Shown here: piece by piece, positions 54,224-64,000 of the stretch
Position numbering within the stretch: position 1 is the stretch's first letter
Layout of the letters: every line of letters starts with the position of its first letter
Source of the DNA: Ceratothoa steindachneri
Taxonomy: Eukaryota > Arthropoda > Malacostraca > Isopoda > Cymothoidae
DNA: 64,000 bases
NCBI GenBank assembly: GCA_963969495.1
Contig: OZ018328.1
Location: forward strand, 496,001-560,000
Direction: 5' to 3'
Notes under the pieces: model-generated
What the model was told of the DNA's origin: nothing
The model's input: only the letters and a program-made list of their open reading frames with translations
Database searches by the model: none
Translations under genes and position numbers: made by a program

Positions 54224-56310
54224 TTGGGCAGCTCCACAGAGAGATTGGAGGTCTCTCCCCCCCTCCCCCCTGTACTTGCGCAGGGGACCCTCCAAACTTC
54301 TCTAGACAGAGAGGAGGCTTACTCCTCTCCTACGCCTATGGGTGTAGGGGATTCCCCCTCACCCCCTTCTCTGGAGGTGCTTTCTGGCACCTCGCTCTTA
54401 CCAGCCGCAGTCCCCCCTTTTCTTTCCAAGGGGAATGCCAAGAAAGCCTGCAGGCAGCACATAGACGACCGCTCCCCATTAAAGCGGCTCGGTAGGGCAA
54501 ACCCCCTTAGGGGGGAGAGGGAAGCCAGGCCCGTTCGGTCGCTTCCCTCAAAAGACCTACTGGCAAGAATCCTGAACCTTGCGGGGGTTAAGGCCTGTGC
54601 CTCCCGAGACATGACTAGTGACACTGCCAAAGGGACCTGCGATGTCCTGGAGGGGGGATGGCCAACTGGAGGCCCCCCTGAGATAGACATGGTCCTTGAG
54701 GCAACCCAGCCTCAGACGTTAGGGTCTTCCATGGGAGGAAATCCGAGCACGGTGCCAAGCACCGAACCCGAATCCGCCCTTATGCAAAGTCCTCCTCAAA
54801 TGGCCCGGGTTTCCAAGGCAGAACGAGGAGGGGAGGGTTCTCCTCCAACCGGTGCCCCTCCATCTCGAAGAAAGACCTGGCTGAGGCCGGTCCATCTGGC
54901 CTGGGGGCTCCTCCTAAAAAAAAAATAAGAAAAAGACTAAGAAGACTCGGGGCTCCTCTCCATCCGTGGGGGATGCAGGGACGGATGGGTCTGCTGGTAC
55001 TTTGGTAAGTGACCAAGCCAAGATCGGCACATCCGGCCCCTCTGCCCTCCCAGGTGCAAAGCCCCTGACTATGATTAAGACGAAAAGAGCGCAGGGCGGA
55101 GCCTCGATAACATCGGCGCCCCTAATTCAGAGGTTACCTGGCGTTTTCGAGCCCACTAGCTTCAAACACTTCTTCGTTATTCGCTCCACTGATGGCAGCA
55201 TGCTGGCTAAGGAGCCTTCTGGCGAATCCCTCCAAGGCGGCCAAGATAAGTGCTCTTCGGACACTTCATGGCACCCCGGTGAGTGTGATGCCGTACTCTA
55301 CCATGAACCTTGTGAAAGGAGTAGTTTATGCGAGGGAACTCGTTGACTACTCCATAGAGGACATCAGCGTAGAGCTGGCGACAATTGGGCGGTCAAGGTC
55401 GAACGTGTGATGAGAAAACAGGAAGGAGCCTCGAGACCCACCCCTACACTTTTCGTTATGTTTGATTGTGACAAGCTTCCTGAGTCGGTGCGTGCCGGTC
55501 GGTACCGCTACCGCGTGCAGGCATTTGTGCCACTGCTGCGGAGGTGCTATTACTTCAGCCATACGAATCGCTCATGTAGACGTGCAAACTCGGGGTTACC
55601 TGAAGTATGTGTAAATTGCTCCAAGGCCGCACACGATAAGTCCAAATCGTGTGTGGCCAAGTGTGTCAATTGCGGAAAGCCGCACCCCGCTTCTTCGAAG
55701 CAATGTGGTGTATATCTCTTTGAGAAAGAATCCTGGTCGTTCAGGCCCAGGATCGAGTCTCATTCCGCGAGAATAAGGACTTGGTCCTGGTGCGCCTGGC
55801 TCTTCCTGGGACGTCTTATGCCTCAATGGTTAGAAAGACACCCTCTGCTCCTGGCCCATCCAGGCCAACGAGTACGGTTGTTTCCTCGACCATTCGGAGC
55901 CCCTCTTCGGGTTCTACTCAACCCAGGCGCTTCGCTGGTAAAGCTGGCGGCACAAAGGGTTCACCCCCAACCCCGGCTAAAACCAGCTCCCCCATCCCTT
56001 CCCCAGCGTGACCGTTTCCATTAAGGCGAAACGGCCCCGAAAGGAGGACAGCAATAAGGGAGCTTCGGCTCTTTCGCCCACCCCTAGTGGTGGGCTGAGT
56101 GGCTCGGAGACGGTGGATCCTCGAAAAGAGGGCCCCAGCCACCGAAGCCTAAGGTTTCTAGGCGGAGGAAGGAAAAGACTCGCATGGCGAGCCCATCCTT
56201 CCCCAATAAGTCCTCGAAGGCGACAGCGCCCGAGGTTCTTCCTCCAGGAAGCGTACGGCCATTCCCGTGAGGTTCTTCTATTCGAAGAGGACCCCCGCGT
56301 CTCCTCCGAG
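54224..56310 (+). pseudogene. LINE-A copy C2 ORF1
   Basis: The N-terminal frame 54,224-54,928 keeps the codon that is a stop in copy B and so shows the uninterrupted Ser/Pro-rich N-terminal region (EEAYSSPTPMGVGDSPSPPS, RSPLKRLGRANPLRG). It ends by a shift near 54,900 at a run of As. The core continues in 54,966-55,346 and 55,192-55,410, and the knuckle region in 55,407-56,024 (VCVNCSKAAHD, KCVNCGKPHPASSKQC); about 12 bases are lost in the first knuckle, which reads CYYFSHTNRSC. The tail is at 56,008-56,310. Confidence 0.85.
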
Positions 56311-59300
56311 CTAGGCCTGGAGGGCATATTCCTTCAATGTATTTGGCGTGGATTCCGGGCCAACTGGGAGGAGCTGCGGATTTTCGTCTAGTCCCATTTC
56401 CCGTTAGCTATTTTTCTACAGGAGACCATGCTAGACGCGTGCCTCCTGCCCGCACTCCCGGGGTATAAGGGTTTTTGCGACCCGACCACGACGAGATGGG
56501 GGCCGGGTTTGGGGGATGCGCGCTTAACACTCGGCATGATGTCTCCGTTCTTCTTTTCACTTTAGATACCTCCTTTCAGGAAGTGGCTGTGCAGCTTCAC
56601 CTTCATAGGAGTTATACCATCATTTCTGCGTACATTCCACCGTCAGCTGACTTCGACGCGGGGGACTTCCGCTGCGTCGTGGCACGGTTGCCGAGGCCCT
56701 TTCTCTTGCTTGGAGACCTGAACGGCAGACATCCTCTCTGGGGGGATTACTCGATAAATCCCAGGGGACAGCTCCTTGCCGATCTGATCGAAGAGCTTGA
56801 GATAGGTTTCCTAAATTTGGATGAGTTTACGCATCACTGCCCGAGAACCGCTTCATTTTCTTGCCTTGATCTATCTCTGTGCTCTTCGGATGCACAGCCT
56901 GATTTTGATTGGGGGGTGGTCGATGACCTCCATGGCAGTGATCACTTTCCCATTCAAATATCATTTTTAGGGCACCTGCCGCCTGAGGGCTTGGCGCGGG
57001 CGCGGTGGCCTGCATTTCAGGAAATGACCGAATTCACTGTCTTAGTCAAGGAGTTTAGGTCGGTAGATGAGGCCGTTGAGTTCTTCTCCGGTACCTCATC
57101 GCCTCGGGCCTCACTACTATTCCCAGAACGTCTGGCTGTTTTGCACGCTGACCACTCCCGTGGTTGTCGGCCGAGTGTGAGACGGCCCTCAAACAGAAGC
57201 GTTATGCCTACATGCGCTTTAAGCGCCACCCGAACGATTTCACTGTCTCTGAATTTCGTCGGGCTTGGGCTAGGTTCGGGTATATTTGGAAGCAAGCCCG
57301 CTGCTGTTCTTGGCGGGCATACGTGTCTTCACTTAACGGGAAGACCCCTCTGGCAGAGGTGTGGAAGCGAGTCAAAGGGATTCGTGGCTAGTTCTCGCAG
57401 GAACCCCCTCCCGTTCTCTACGAGAATGGGACCGCAATCTTGGACCCCAAGTCCATGGCAGGATCTTTCGCGACCTCTGTCTCCGCATTCTCTAGCCGGG
57501 GTGCTGTTCCGCCAGCATTCAAAGCACGTCGTGATGTAACGGAAGGCCGCCGACTGGACTTTACCTCCAGAGGCGGAGAACCCTTCAACGACAGGTTTAC
57601 TGTGATTGAGTTGCGTTTCGCTGTTGCTTCGTGCGCGGACACCGCCCATGGTCCGAACGATGTCCCGTATGCCATGCTTCGACGCCTGGGGGAGATAGGC
57701 ATGGCCTTTCTGTTAGATTTGTTCATCAAAGTCTGGGGGACGGTTCTCCTCCCGGATTCCTGCTGAATCGCTACTGTGCTCGCCTTTCGTAAACCGGGAA
57801 GAGATCACTCTACTCCGGCCGGTTTCCGCCCAATCTATCTCACCTCTTGCGTGTGCAAGTTGATGGAGAAATTGTTAGATTAGCCTTTTTCCTGGACAGC
57901 AGAGGCTGTCTTCTGCACAGCGCGGCTTCCTCAAATTCCACTCCACGTCGGATGCTCTACTGGAAAATGCCGTCTGCGAGGCCTTCCTTCGTATACAGCT
58001 CTACGCCACGGTGTTTTTCGATCTGGAGAAGGCCTATGATACGGCATGGCGATACGGTATAATGGAGACTCTCCACACGATCGGGACGAGGGGACGCCTC
58101 GCAATGTTTATATCTTAAGTTTTTCGAGATCGTCGATTCCGCGTACGGGTAGGGAGAGTCCTCGCCGGCCCAATGGAGCAGGAAGAGGGTGTCCCGCAGG
58201 TAGGTGTCCTCAGTGTCACTCTTTGCCCTGCGCATCAACGGCATCACTTCGGTGCTGCCGGAATATGTTCACGCTACGCTCTACGTGGACGACCTTTTTA
58301 TCTCTTTTGGCGCCTCCCAGATACCAACTCTGCAGCGTCGACTCCAACATGCATTGACCCGCGTCTCTTGCTATGCCGAAGCGCACAGGTTTCGGTTTTC
58401 CTTGGCCAAGATTAAGGTGGTGCACTTCTGCCGCCATCCATGGCTCCACCCCGACCCAGATTTGTTTCTTAATGGAGTACGTCTGAAAGTGGTTGAATCG
58501 CACCGTTTCCTTGGTCTTGTATTCGACCGACACCTCACGGGGGAGGCTCATATACGTAGCCTTAGGGTCTCTTGTACCTGTGCCATGGATATTCTCCGCT
58601 CCCTGACGTTCAGCGCTGATAGGGCTACTGCTTTACTTTTTTATCGATCCTTTGTTCGTTCGAAGCTCGACTACGGATGCAAATTTTATGCATACGCAGC
58701 CGAGCGTTTATTGCAGAAGGTGGACTCGATCTACCACACCTTCCTTCGCTAGCGACCCCTGCCTTTCGCACTTTCCTCATTGAGAGCCTATTAGTCGATG
58801 CTGGGGAGACCCCACTTGCTCTACGTGGCGTACAGTGCATCACTCCCTTTACGCGCAAGCCCGGCGCCTCCCTCAGTTGCCAACAGCTCTCACTGCATCC
58901 GCAGCTGATTTTGACGGTTCCTATGACGCCGAGAGACGCCTTTCATACCCTAAGCCCTTTGGGTTTAGGGCCAGGAAACTCCTTCGAGAGCTAGGTATAG
59001 CTCTAGGGCCTGTGGCCTCCTGGTTCTCCCCAGCACGCCACCCTGAAGGCTACCACATTTGGCTATTTGTCGCCATGCCTCTGCTCCCAAAGCTTTTACA
59101 GCGCCGTGACTATTGCGTTCGACCTTTTTTGGAGGGCACTTTGTGTCACGCTGGAACCGTACCAGTGTATACGGATGGCTCCAAGTCCGAAGAAGGAGTC
59201 GGCTTCCATGCCGTATCCCCTCTGTTTGAAGTCAGCGGGGCTCTTCACGGCCGAGCTGGTGGCAATACATCACTCGAGAGATTACGCGACATTGTAATCT

Positions 59301-59950
59301 ATAGCGACTCACAAAGCGACCTGAGTGCTCTCGGGGCATTGGAATCTCCGCATTCCCTGGTTCGCAATATCCGTGACGCCACGGTTTTGGGAAGCTGGGT
59401 GGATGTCAAGATAATCTTCCCTGAGATCCTGGACATATAGGAATTGCGGAGAATGAGGGTGCCAAAGAGTCCGCGAGGACTATGGAACCATACCAGCGTT
59501 TTGCTCTTCCTCATACTGACTACATGGCAGGAATACGGGCAGCTCTTCGGGCTGCTTGGAAAAGAAGATGGGAGACGGTCGAAGTGAACTTAAAGTTGCG
59601 TGCCATTGCGCCGCGACTGTTCCCATGGACCTACCCCCCAATGCCGTGAAGGCTTCAGGTTGCTTTCTTTCATCTCCGAATTGGGCACAGTCGCGGGAAG
59701 CAGCGCCATTTGATGGAGCGCTCGCTGCGCCCTACTGTGACGACCTCGTTGTCCCCTAGACTGTTCGGCACATTCTTGTTGAATGTCTCAGTCTGGGTGA
59801 TCTTCGCGCACGTTAACTGTCCCGATACCGGGATGGGCGGGGTCGCTACCACCTGTCCTTTGTACTCAGGGCGAGTTCGTGCACACTGACTTGTGGACTT
59901 TACGACTTTTTAGAGGAAACTGGCCTTCACTTTATTTGACCCTTTCTCTA
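56310..59950 (+). pseudogene. LINE-A copy C2 ORF2 (endonuclease, RT, RNase H)
   Basis: Endonuclease 56,475-57,110 (GDLNGRHPLWGDYSI, SDHFPIQISF), linker frames 57,164-57,391 and 57,440-57,766, and RT with FFDLEKAYDTAWR-like sequence near 58,015 and LYVDDLFISFG near 58,280 (frame 58,204-58,752). RNase H is in 58,835-59,440 (YTDGSKSEEG, IYSDSQSDLSAL) with a deletion of about 60 bases around the second acidic residue region. The C-terminal zinc region is near 59,730-59,900. There are many stops (for example TAG near 56,390 and TGA near 57,765). Confidence 0.85.
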
Positions 59951-60119
59951 TGTTTCTTTTTGTAGGTCGCATCTTCCTCCGCCGAGGGGAGGGGGGTCTA
60001 CCTACGACGCTGTTAGTTACATATTATTATTTATTCTCTGTTAGTTGTTTTTTAATATAGCCTAGTAGTAGAGTGTGTTGTGTACAGCCACTTATGGCCA
60101 AGTAGGCTTCCACAATGAA

Positions 60120-61775
60120 AAAACAACTCAAAATCTGGGTGAGAGATGAGAAGCGGGTTCACTTCCCACGCTCCTCTCATAAGAAGAAGAGGCTTCAACG
60201 CCTTCTGGTTATTCGCTGCACTGATGGCAGCATGTTCGCCGAGGACAAGATGTCCACCAGAGGAGAGCACTAGCACGTCTGATTGGTTACCCGATTTTTT
60301 TTTAAGTTGTACAAGGCCCCACAAGAATAAGGTAGTAGACTTCTGCCTCCATCCTCGAGTCCACCATGACCCGGGCGTATCTCTAAATCGGGTTCGCCTC
60401 GAAAGAGGTGGATTCGCACCGTTTCCTTGCTCTTATTTTTTGACAGAGAGCTCACTCGGGACTCTCATATTTAGAGCCCTAGGCCCTCTTGTACCAGCTC
60501 CAGGGACATTCTTCATTACGTTCCTTTCAGCACTTGGAGTGCTGATGGGGCTGCAGCCTTACTTTTCTATTGATCCTTCATTCTTTCGAAGCTTCAATGC
60601 GGATGCGTATTTTTTGCATCCTTAGTCGAGTATGTATTACGCAAGGTAGACACGCTCTACTATACTGCCCTCCCCTGGCAACCGTTGCCTTTATTACGTC
60701 CTCCATTGAGATCCTTGTTGTCAATCCGGGGCAGATACCACTCGCTCTGCGCCGTCCAATATTCGCCTGTACGCGAGAGCCCGGCGCCTACCTCAGTCGC
60801 CAACAGATATCAATACATTCCCAGCTGATCTTGACGGTGCTTATGCCGCCGAGAGAAGCCAGTCATACCTCAGGTACTTTTGACTTACGGCTAGGAAACT
60901 CCTTTGAGAGCTCGGCGAAACTTTCTGGCCTGTGACACCCCTGGTTTTGCCCAGGGCGCAGGCCTTGAGGGTACCATCTTTGATATTTGTGGCCACGCAT
61001 CTGTTTCAAAGATTCTACAGCGACGCGAGTACTGCGCTAGGCCTTTTTTTTTAGCACTCTTCCTTTCACGTTAGAACTGCATTTGAATACTTATGGCTCT
61101 AAGTCCAAAGAGTGGGTCGGTTTTCACTCCGTTTCTCCTCTGTTTGAAGTCATTGGGGTTTTACCAGGCGTTTGCGTCTGCCTTCACGGCCGACCTGGTT
61201 GCAATAGACCGCTCAGCACGGAAGAGAACACGTCCTGCCCGGTTCGGAGACTGGATTGTGATCTATAGCGACTCAGAAAACGACCTGAGTACTCTCATGG
61301 CATTGGAATCTCCGCAAACCCTCTTATATGTGAGATTATCTTCTGCTGGGTTCCTGGACTTATGTGAATTACGCGAAATGATCGTGCCGAAAAGGTGCTA
61401 AAAATCACCAAAGATTGCTCCACTTGAACAGCGTTACGTTCATCTTCACACCGATTACTTGGTAGAAATCGGGGCTGCCTGCTTGGCAAAGAAGATAGGA
61501 TACAGCCGAGGGGAACTTAAAAATGCGTGCCATTGCGCCCCGACTGTTCCCATGGACTTAGCCCCCAATGTCGCGACGGATTCAGGTTGCTTTCTGTCCG
61601 CTTCGAATTGGACACACTTGAGAGCCTTTCTCCGACGCAGGAGCGCGTTTACTCGTATTCCTTTTTTTCTTATCTTGTTTTTTTATTTTATTTGTTGTTT
61701 TTATAGCTAGTTTCATAGTCTTTGTTACTGGTTTTTATCTTTGTGCCTTTATATTTTAAAAAAATACCACAAATG
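60120..61775 (+). mobile_element. LINE-A-related internally deleted copy, first arm of second tail-to-tail pair
   Basis: Contains an ORF1 piece (60,140-60,290; compare AAAAGCGGGTTCATTCCCCG and ATTCGCTCCACTGATGGCA of copy B), then jumps to ORF2 at about 60,320 (KVVDFCLHP) and runs through the RT end and RNase H (YGSKSKEWVGFHSVSPLFEV near 61,095; IYSDSE near 61,262) to a T-rich 3' UTR. From about 60,660 it matches 12,000-12,985 better than it matches copy B. Confidence 0.7.
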
Positions 61776-61777
61776 TT

Positions 61778-62600
61778 CCCAATTGGAAGACGACAGAAAG
61801 GGATCTCACTATCTGGATGCATTGATAGATTTGTCCAAGGCACAGTTTGCGTTCGATGGAACGCAACTTTATGTTCTCATTGCGGTTTACTATCTTATTT
61901 GTCAGCCAGCTCGAAGAACCAACTTGATTCGTGCCATGTAGTCATTGTGAGGAAGAGAAAAATGCTGGTCTGGTTGCTCAACCCACGCGTGCCTTTTAAC
62001 GCCATCATTGGCAATTCCCACCTGTCCAGGAAACCAAGAGTAGATAATATAGAAATCCAGCTTAGTCACTACAACCGTGACATCACGGATACTTCAATCC
62101 ATAGCGTGCTTAGATTAGTACAATCTTCAGCGATCACTGAGTGATCTCTTTTAGTCGCTATATGCACGCTAGGGTACACGAACCAAACACGAGGCGTTAT
62201 TTTGTATGTGAGCGGTGGATTGCAAACAGCTCTTCGTGAAAATTGATACAGCGCCCGGTAGAAACTCTCTGACCTTAAGCAGAAGGGATACGGCGTGGAA
62301 GCCGACCCTTGATCCACATATATTTGAGACTGATCCAACATAACACGAAGTGTGCTCCGTAAACGCCATTTGCAATACTCCTGTCGCTATGGAAGTTTTT
62401 GGAGCAGAGGTTTGGTGAGAAATAGTAAATGAAGATAGCAGCAATGATGGTGTCCTGGGCAGAACCAAATACGATTTAATTCACGATGGAGGAGTTGAAA
62501 TTCTAGTGTTGGAATCTTGGTCGTACTAAAATAAATCGAAAGGTTTTATACGGAGAGTGTAGCGACATCTTTCGGCAGCACCCAGGTGATACCTTTGATG
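61778..62600 (-). mobile_element. LINE-A-related RNase H fragment, inverted second arm (second block)
   Basis: The minus strand reads TSCYVGSV...SRVGFHAVSLLLKV near 62,330 (compare CHAGTVPVYTDGS and FYAVFPLFEV) down to the DYMA-equivalent near 61,930. It pairs with 12,990-13,740 in sequence, position and orientation. Confidence 0.65.
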
Positions 62601-62975
62601 CTCAGAGCAAAGTTATAGCTGTCCTCCAAATACGAAGACGACTCAAGCTTCACTCGATGAATTTGACATGAATTTATGGGTATGATGAAAAGGAGTTAAT
62701 GAAGGGATGAGTGTGTAAAGGGGATGATTGAATGAAAGAGAGTTAGAGAGATGAGTGAAAAAGAGAGATGAGAAAAAGATAAAGATGAAAGAGGAGTGAA
62801 GCCGTGCTGGGGGCAGTGAGTGGATTAATGTGGGGAAAAGCTTGCGCTGGGCCTATCTCCCGTCCGTTACATTAATAACACTTCCTGTCCCTCCTGTCTG
62901 GGGCCGAAGACGACTCGTACACCTACGCTGAATCAACGATCTTGGAGAAATTCAAATATGAAAATTGGGAGGCAA
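62540..62975. repeat. Right flank shared with 13,720-13,905, with 255-bp insertion
   Basis: ATTCTAGTGTTGGAATCTTG to CTACGCTGAATCAACGATCT, as at 13,700-13,905. Between GAGCAAAG and GTTACATT it has an extra purine-rich segment at about 62,612-62,867 that the other copy lacks. Confidence 0.6.
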
Positions 62976-63019
62976 CCCCTTGCCCACATAGTGTGGCTTG
63001 TATCTGATACCGTTAGGCC

Positions 63020-63185
63020 ATTATAGGACTTGTCGAGAGAAGAAAACAGTATAGTGTAGTGATGTCTGTGAAAAAAAGGCCTCGCTGAAGGCATTTCCCA
63101 CTCTTAGCAGAGCATCCAACCTGAAGTAGAATTTGGGAAATCCCCACTGTGCAGAAGTCAGGTGGCTTCCACTCTCTAGGAAAGA
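63020..63185 (-). mobile_element. LINE-A RT fragment, minus strand
   Basis: The minus strand reads SGSHLTSAQWGFPKFYFRLD and ALLRVGNAFSEAFF, equal to SGGHLSSAQCGFRKFHSTSD and ALLRLENAVCEAFL of copy B (about 29,646-29,760). It is interrupted on its high side by the CR1-like family E copy. Confidence 0.75.
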
Positions 63186-63935
63186 ACATAAGAAGAACAT
63201 AAGAAAAGAAGGAGACTGCAAAAGACCATTCATGGCCTACACTTGGCAGCTCCTGTTCCAGTCAACACACAAAAGATTTCTCACCAGAGAAAAGTCATCA
63301 ACATTGTCACCCTTTACAGTAGCTCGTCAGATCTAATCTACAATATACATAAAATGCATCCAGAGGATTATGTCCATTCATGCAACCGCAAAATAATCTC
63401 CCCACTCCGCAGAAAAATATATACATATGTACATAATAAAAGTCAGTCCCATCTAGCAGCTTCATTCATATATTTATCTAATCTATTCTTAAAACTACCC
63501 AGAGAGGAGGCTTCTATCACATGTCTAGTGAGCCTATTCCATCCATCTACCACACGATTTGTAAACCAATTCCTCCCAATCTCCTTCTTAAACCTATACT
63601 TATCAAGCTTAAACCCATTGCTACGTGTCCTGTCATGTTCACTAAGTATAAGAACCTTACCCAGATCCCCTTTATTATATCCTTTTACCCATTTGAAGAC
63701 TTCAATCAATTCCCCTCTGACTCTTCTCCTTTCCAATGTATGTAGATTTAGTTTTCTGAGCCTTTCACCATAAGGTAAGTTCCTTAGCCCACCAATCATC
63801 TTTGTCATCCTTCTCTGCACAGACTCAAGCAAATCAATATCCTTCCTATAATATGGTGACCAAAATTGTACTGCATAGTCTAGATGAGGCCTAACTAGCG
63901 CCAGATACAGTTTTGAATGACTTCAGCACTCTTAC
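63186..63935 (-). mobile_element. CR1-like LINE 3' end (family E), minus strand
   Basis: Inverse orientation to 50,545-51,090 and nearly the same over the shared part, including the 3' UTR. It ends at 63,186-63,215 in a short AACATAAGAA repeat. 5'-truncated near 63,935, next to the GT-rich array. Confidence 0.85.
63443..63832 (-). pseudogene. CR1-like reverse transcriptase, last 129 residues
   Basis: An uninterrupted ORF2 tail: LESVQRRMTKMIGGLRNLPY, RLRKLNLHTLERRRVRGELI, FTNRVVDGWNRL, FKNRLDKYM. It extends the same region seen at 50,572-50,838. Upstream to about 63,930 further RT connection sequence is readable (YAVQFWSPYYRKDI). No catalytic motifs, as the element is truncated. Confidence 0.85.
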
Positions 63936-63944
63936 TGCTTACAC

Positions 63945-64000
63945 TCCTCCTAATGGTAGGCGTGGGTGGTCTAGGTGATGCAGGTGGTGGTGTGGGTGCA
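63945..64000 (+). repeat. GT-rich array, start, runs off window
   Basis: GGCGTGGGTGGTCTAGGTGATG and the following sequence are of the same type as 14,886-16,580. Only 55 bases are visible. Confidence 0.6.

Larger units (their letters stand above)
53705..60110 (+). mobile_element. LINE-A copy C2, nearly full length, decayed
   Basis: Begins within the 5' UTR (CCCAGCTTAGCTTCTTGTCC), so slightly 5'-truncated, and ends near 60,110 with ...CAGCCACTTATGGCCAAG. It lies in ORF1 of copy C1. Both ORFs are traceable end to end. It shares with copy B the four-residue loss in RNase H, so these two are closer to each other than to A2. Confidence 0.85.

Noticed and set aside
53080..60110. Single continuous LINE copy from 53 to 60 kb
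   Set aside because: A second 5' UTR appears at 53,705 inside ORF1 sequence, so there are two nested copies.

Overview
This window looks like a repeat-dense, intron-scale stretch of an invertebrate animal genome. The mix of RNase-H-bearing LINEs, CR1/L2-like LINEs, a Penelope-like element, a gypsy-type LTR element, an IS630/Tc1-mariner-type DNA transposon, tRNA-derived SINEs and long (TA)n and (CT)n arrays suggests an arthropod, most likely a crustacean, but no diagnostic host gene was recognised. There are no bacterial operons, no CRISPR array and no rRNA gene. Nearly all long reading frames are retroelement frames, and most are broken.

Layout. 280-650: 37-bp minisatellite. 750-11,990: two copies of an RNase-H LINE (here LINE-A), one inserted in the other, with a CR1-like LINE piece in the outer 5' UTR. 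12,000-13,905: two LINE-A fragments tail to tail. 13,905-14,885: an L2/Rex-like LINE on the minus strand. 14,886-16,580: a 1.7-kb GT-rich array. 17,868-20,725: a DNA transposon with very long inverted repeats between (TA)n arrays. 21,727-22,195: a 33-bp minisatellite. 23,250-33,705: a three-layer nest. A Penelope-like element is split by a gag-only retroelement (10-bp target duplication), which is itself split by the best-preserved LINE-A (16-bp target duplication). 34,443-42,069: a LINE-A ORF1 fragment, then a gypsy-type LTR element whose pol order is protease-integrase-RT/RNase H (Gmr1/copia-like order), with an LTR-like insertion in its 5' LTR. 42,070-50,540: AT-rich DNA with old LINE relics, two tRNA-derived SINEs and three short exon-like segments that may be the only host gene. 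50,545-51,090: CR1-like LINE 3' end. 51,363-52,763: an unusual YLDD reverse transcriptase with an FSDAT RNase H motif, resembling hepadnavirus-related or DIRS-like elements and broken by a 110-bp tandem duplication. 53,080-60,110: nested LINE-A copies. 60,120-62,975: a second copy of the tail-to-tail block seen at 12,000-13,905. 63,020-63,935: LINE-A and CR1-like pieces. 63,945-64,000: return of the GT-rich array.

How parts work together. LINE-A encodes an ORF1 nucleic-acid-binding protein with three CCHC knuckles and an ORF2 endonuclease-RT-RNase H protein. The copy at 25,068-31,996 has only two obvious disabling lesions. Because the nests keep target-site duplications and reading frames on both sides, the order of insertion can be read directly: Penelope-like element first, gag-only element second, LINE-A last.
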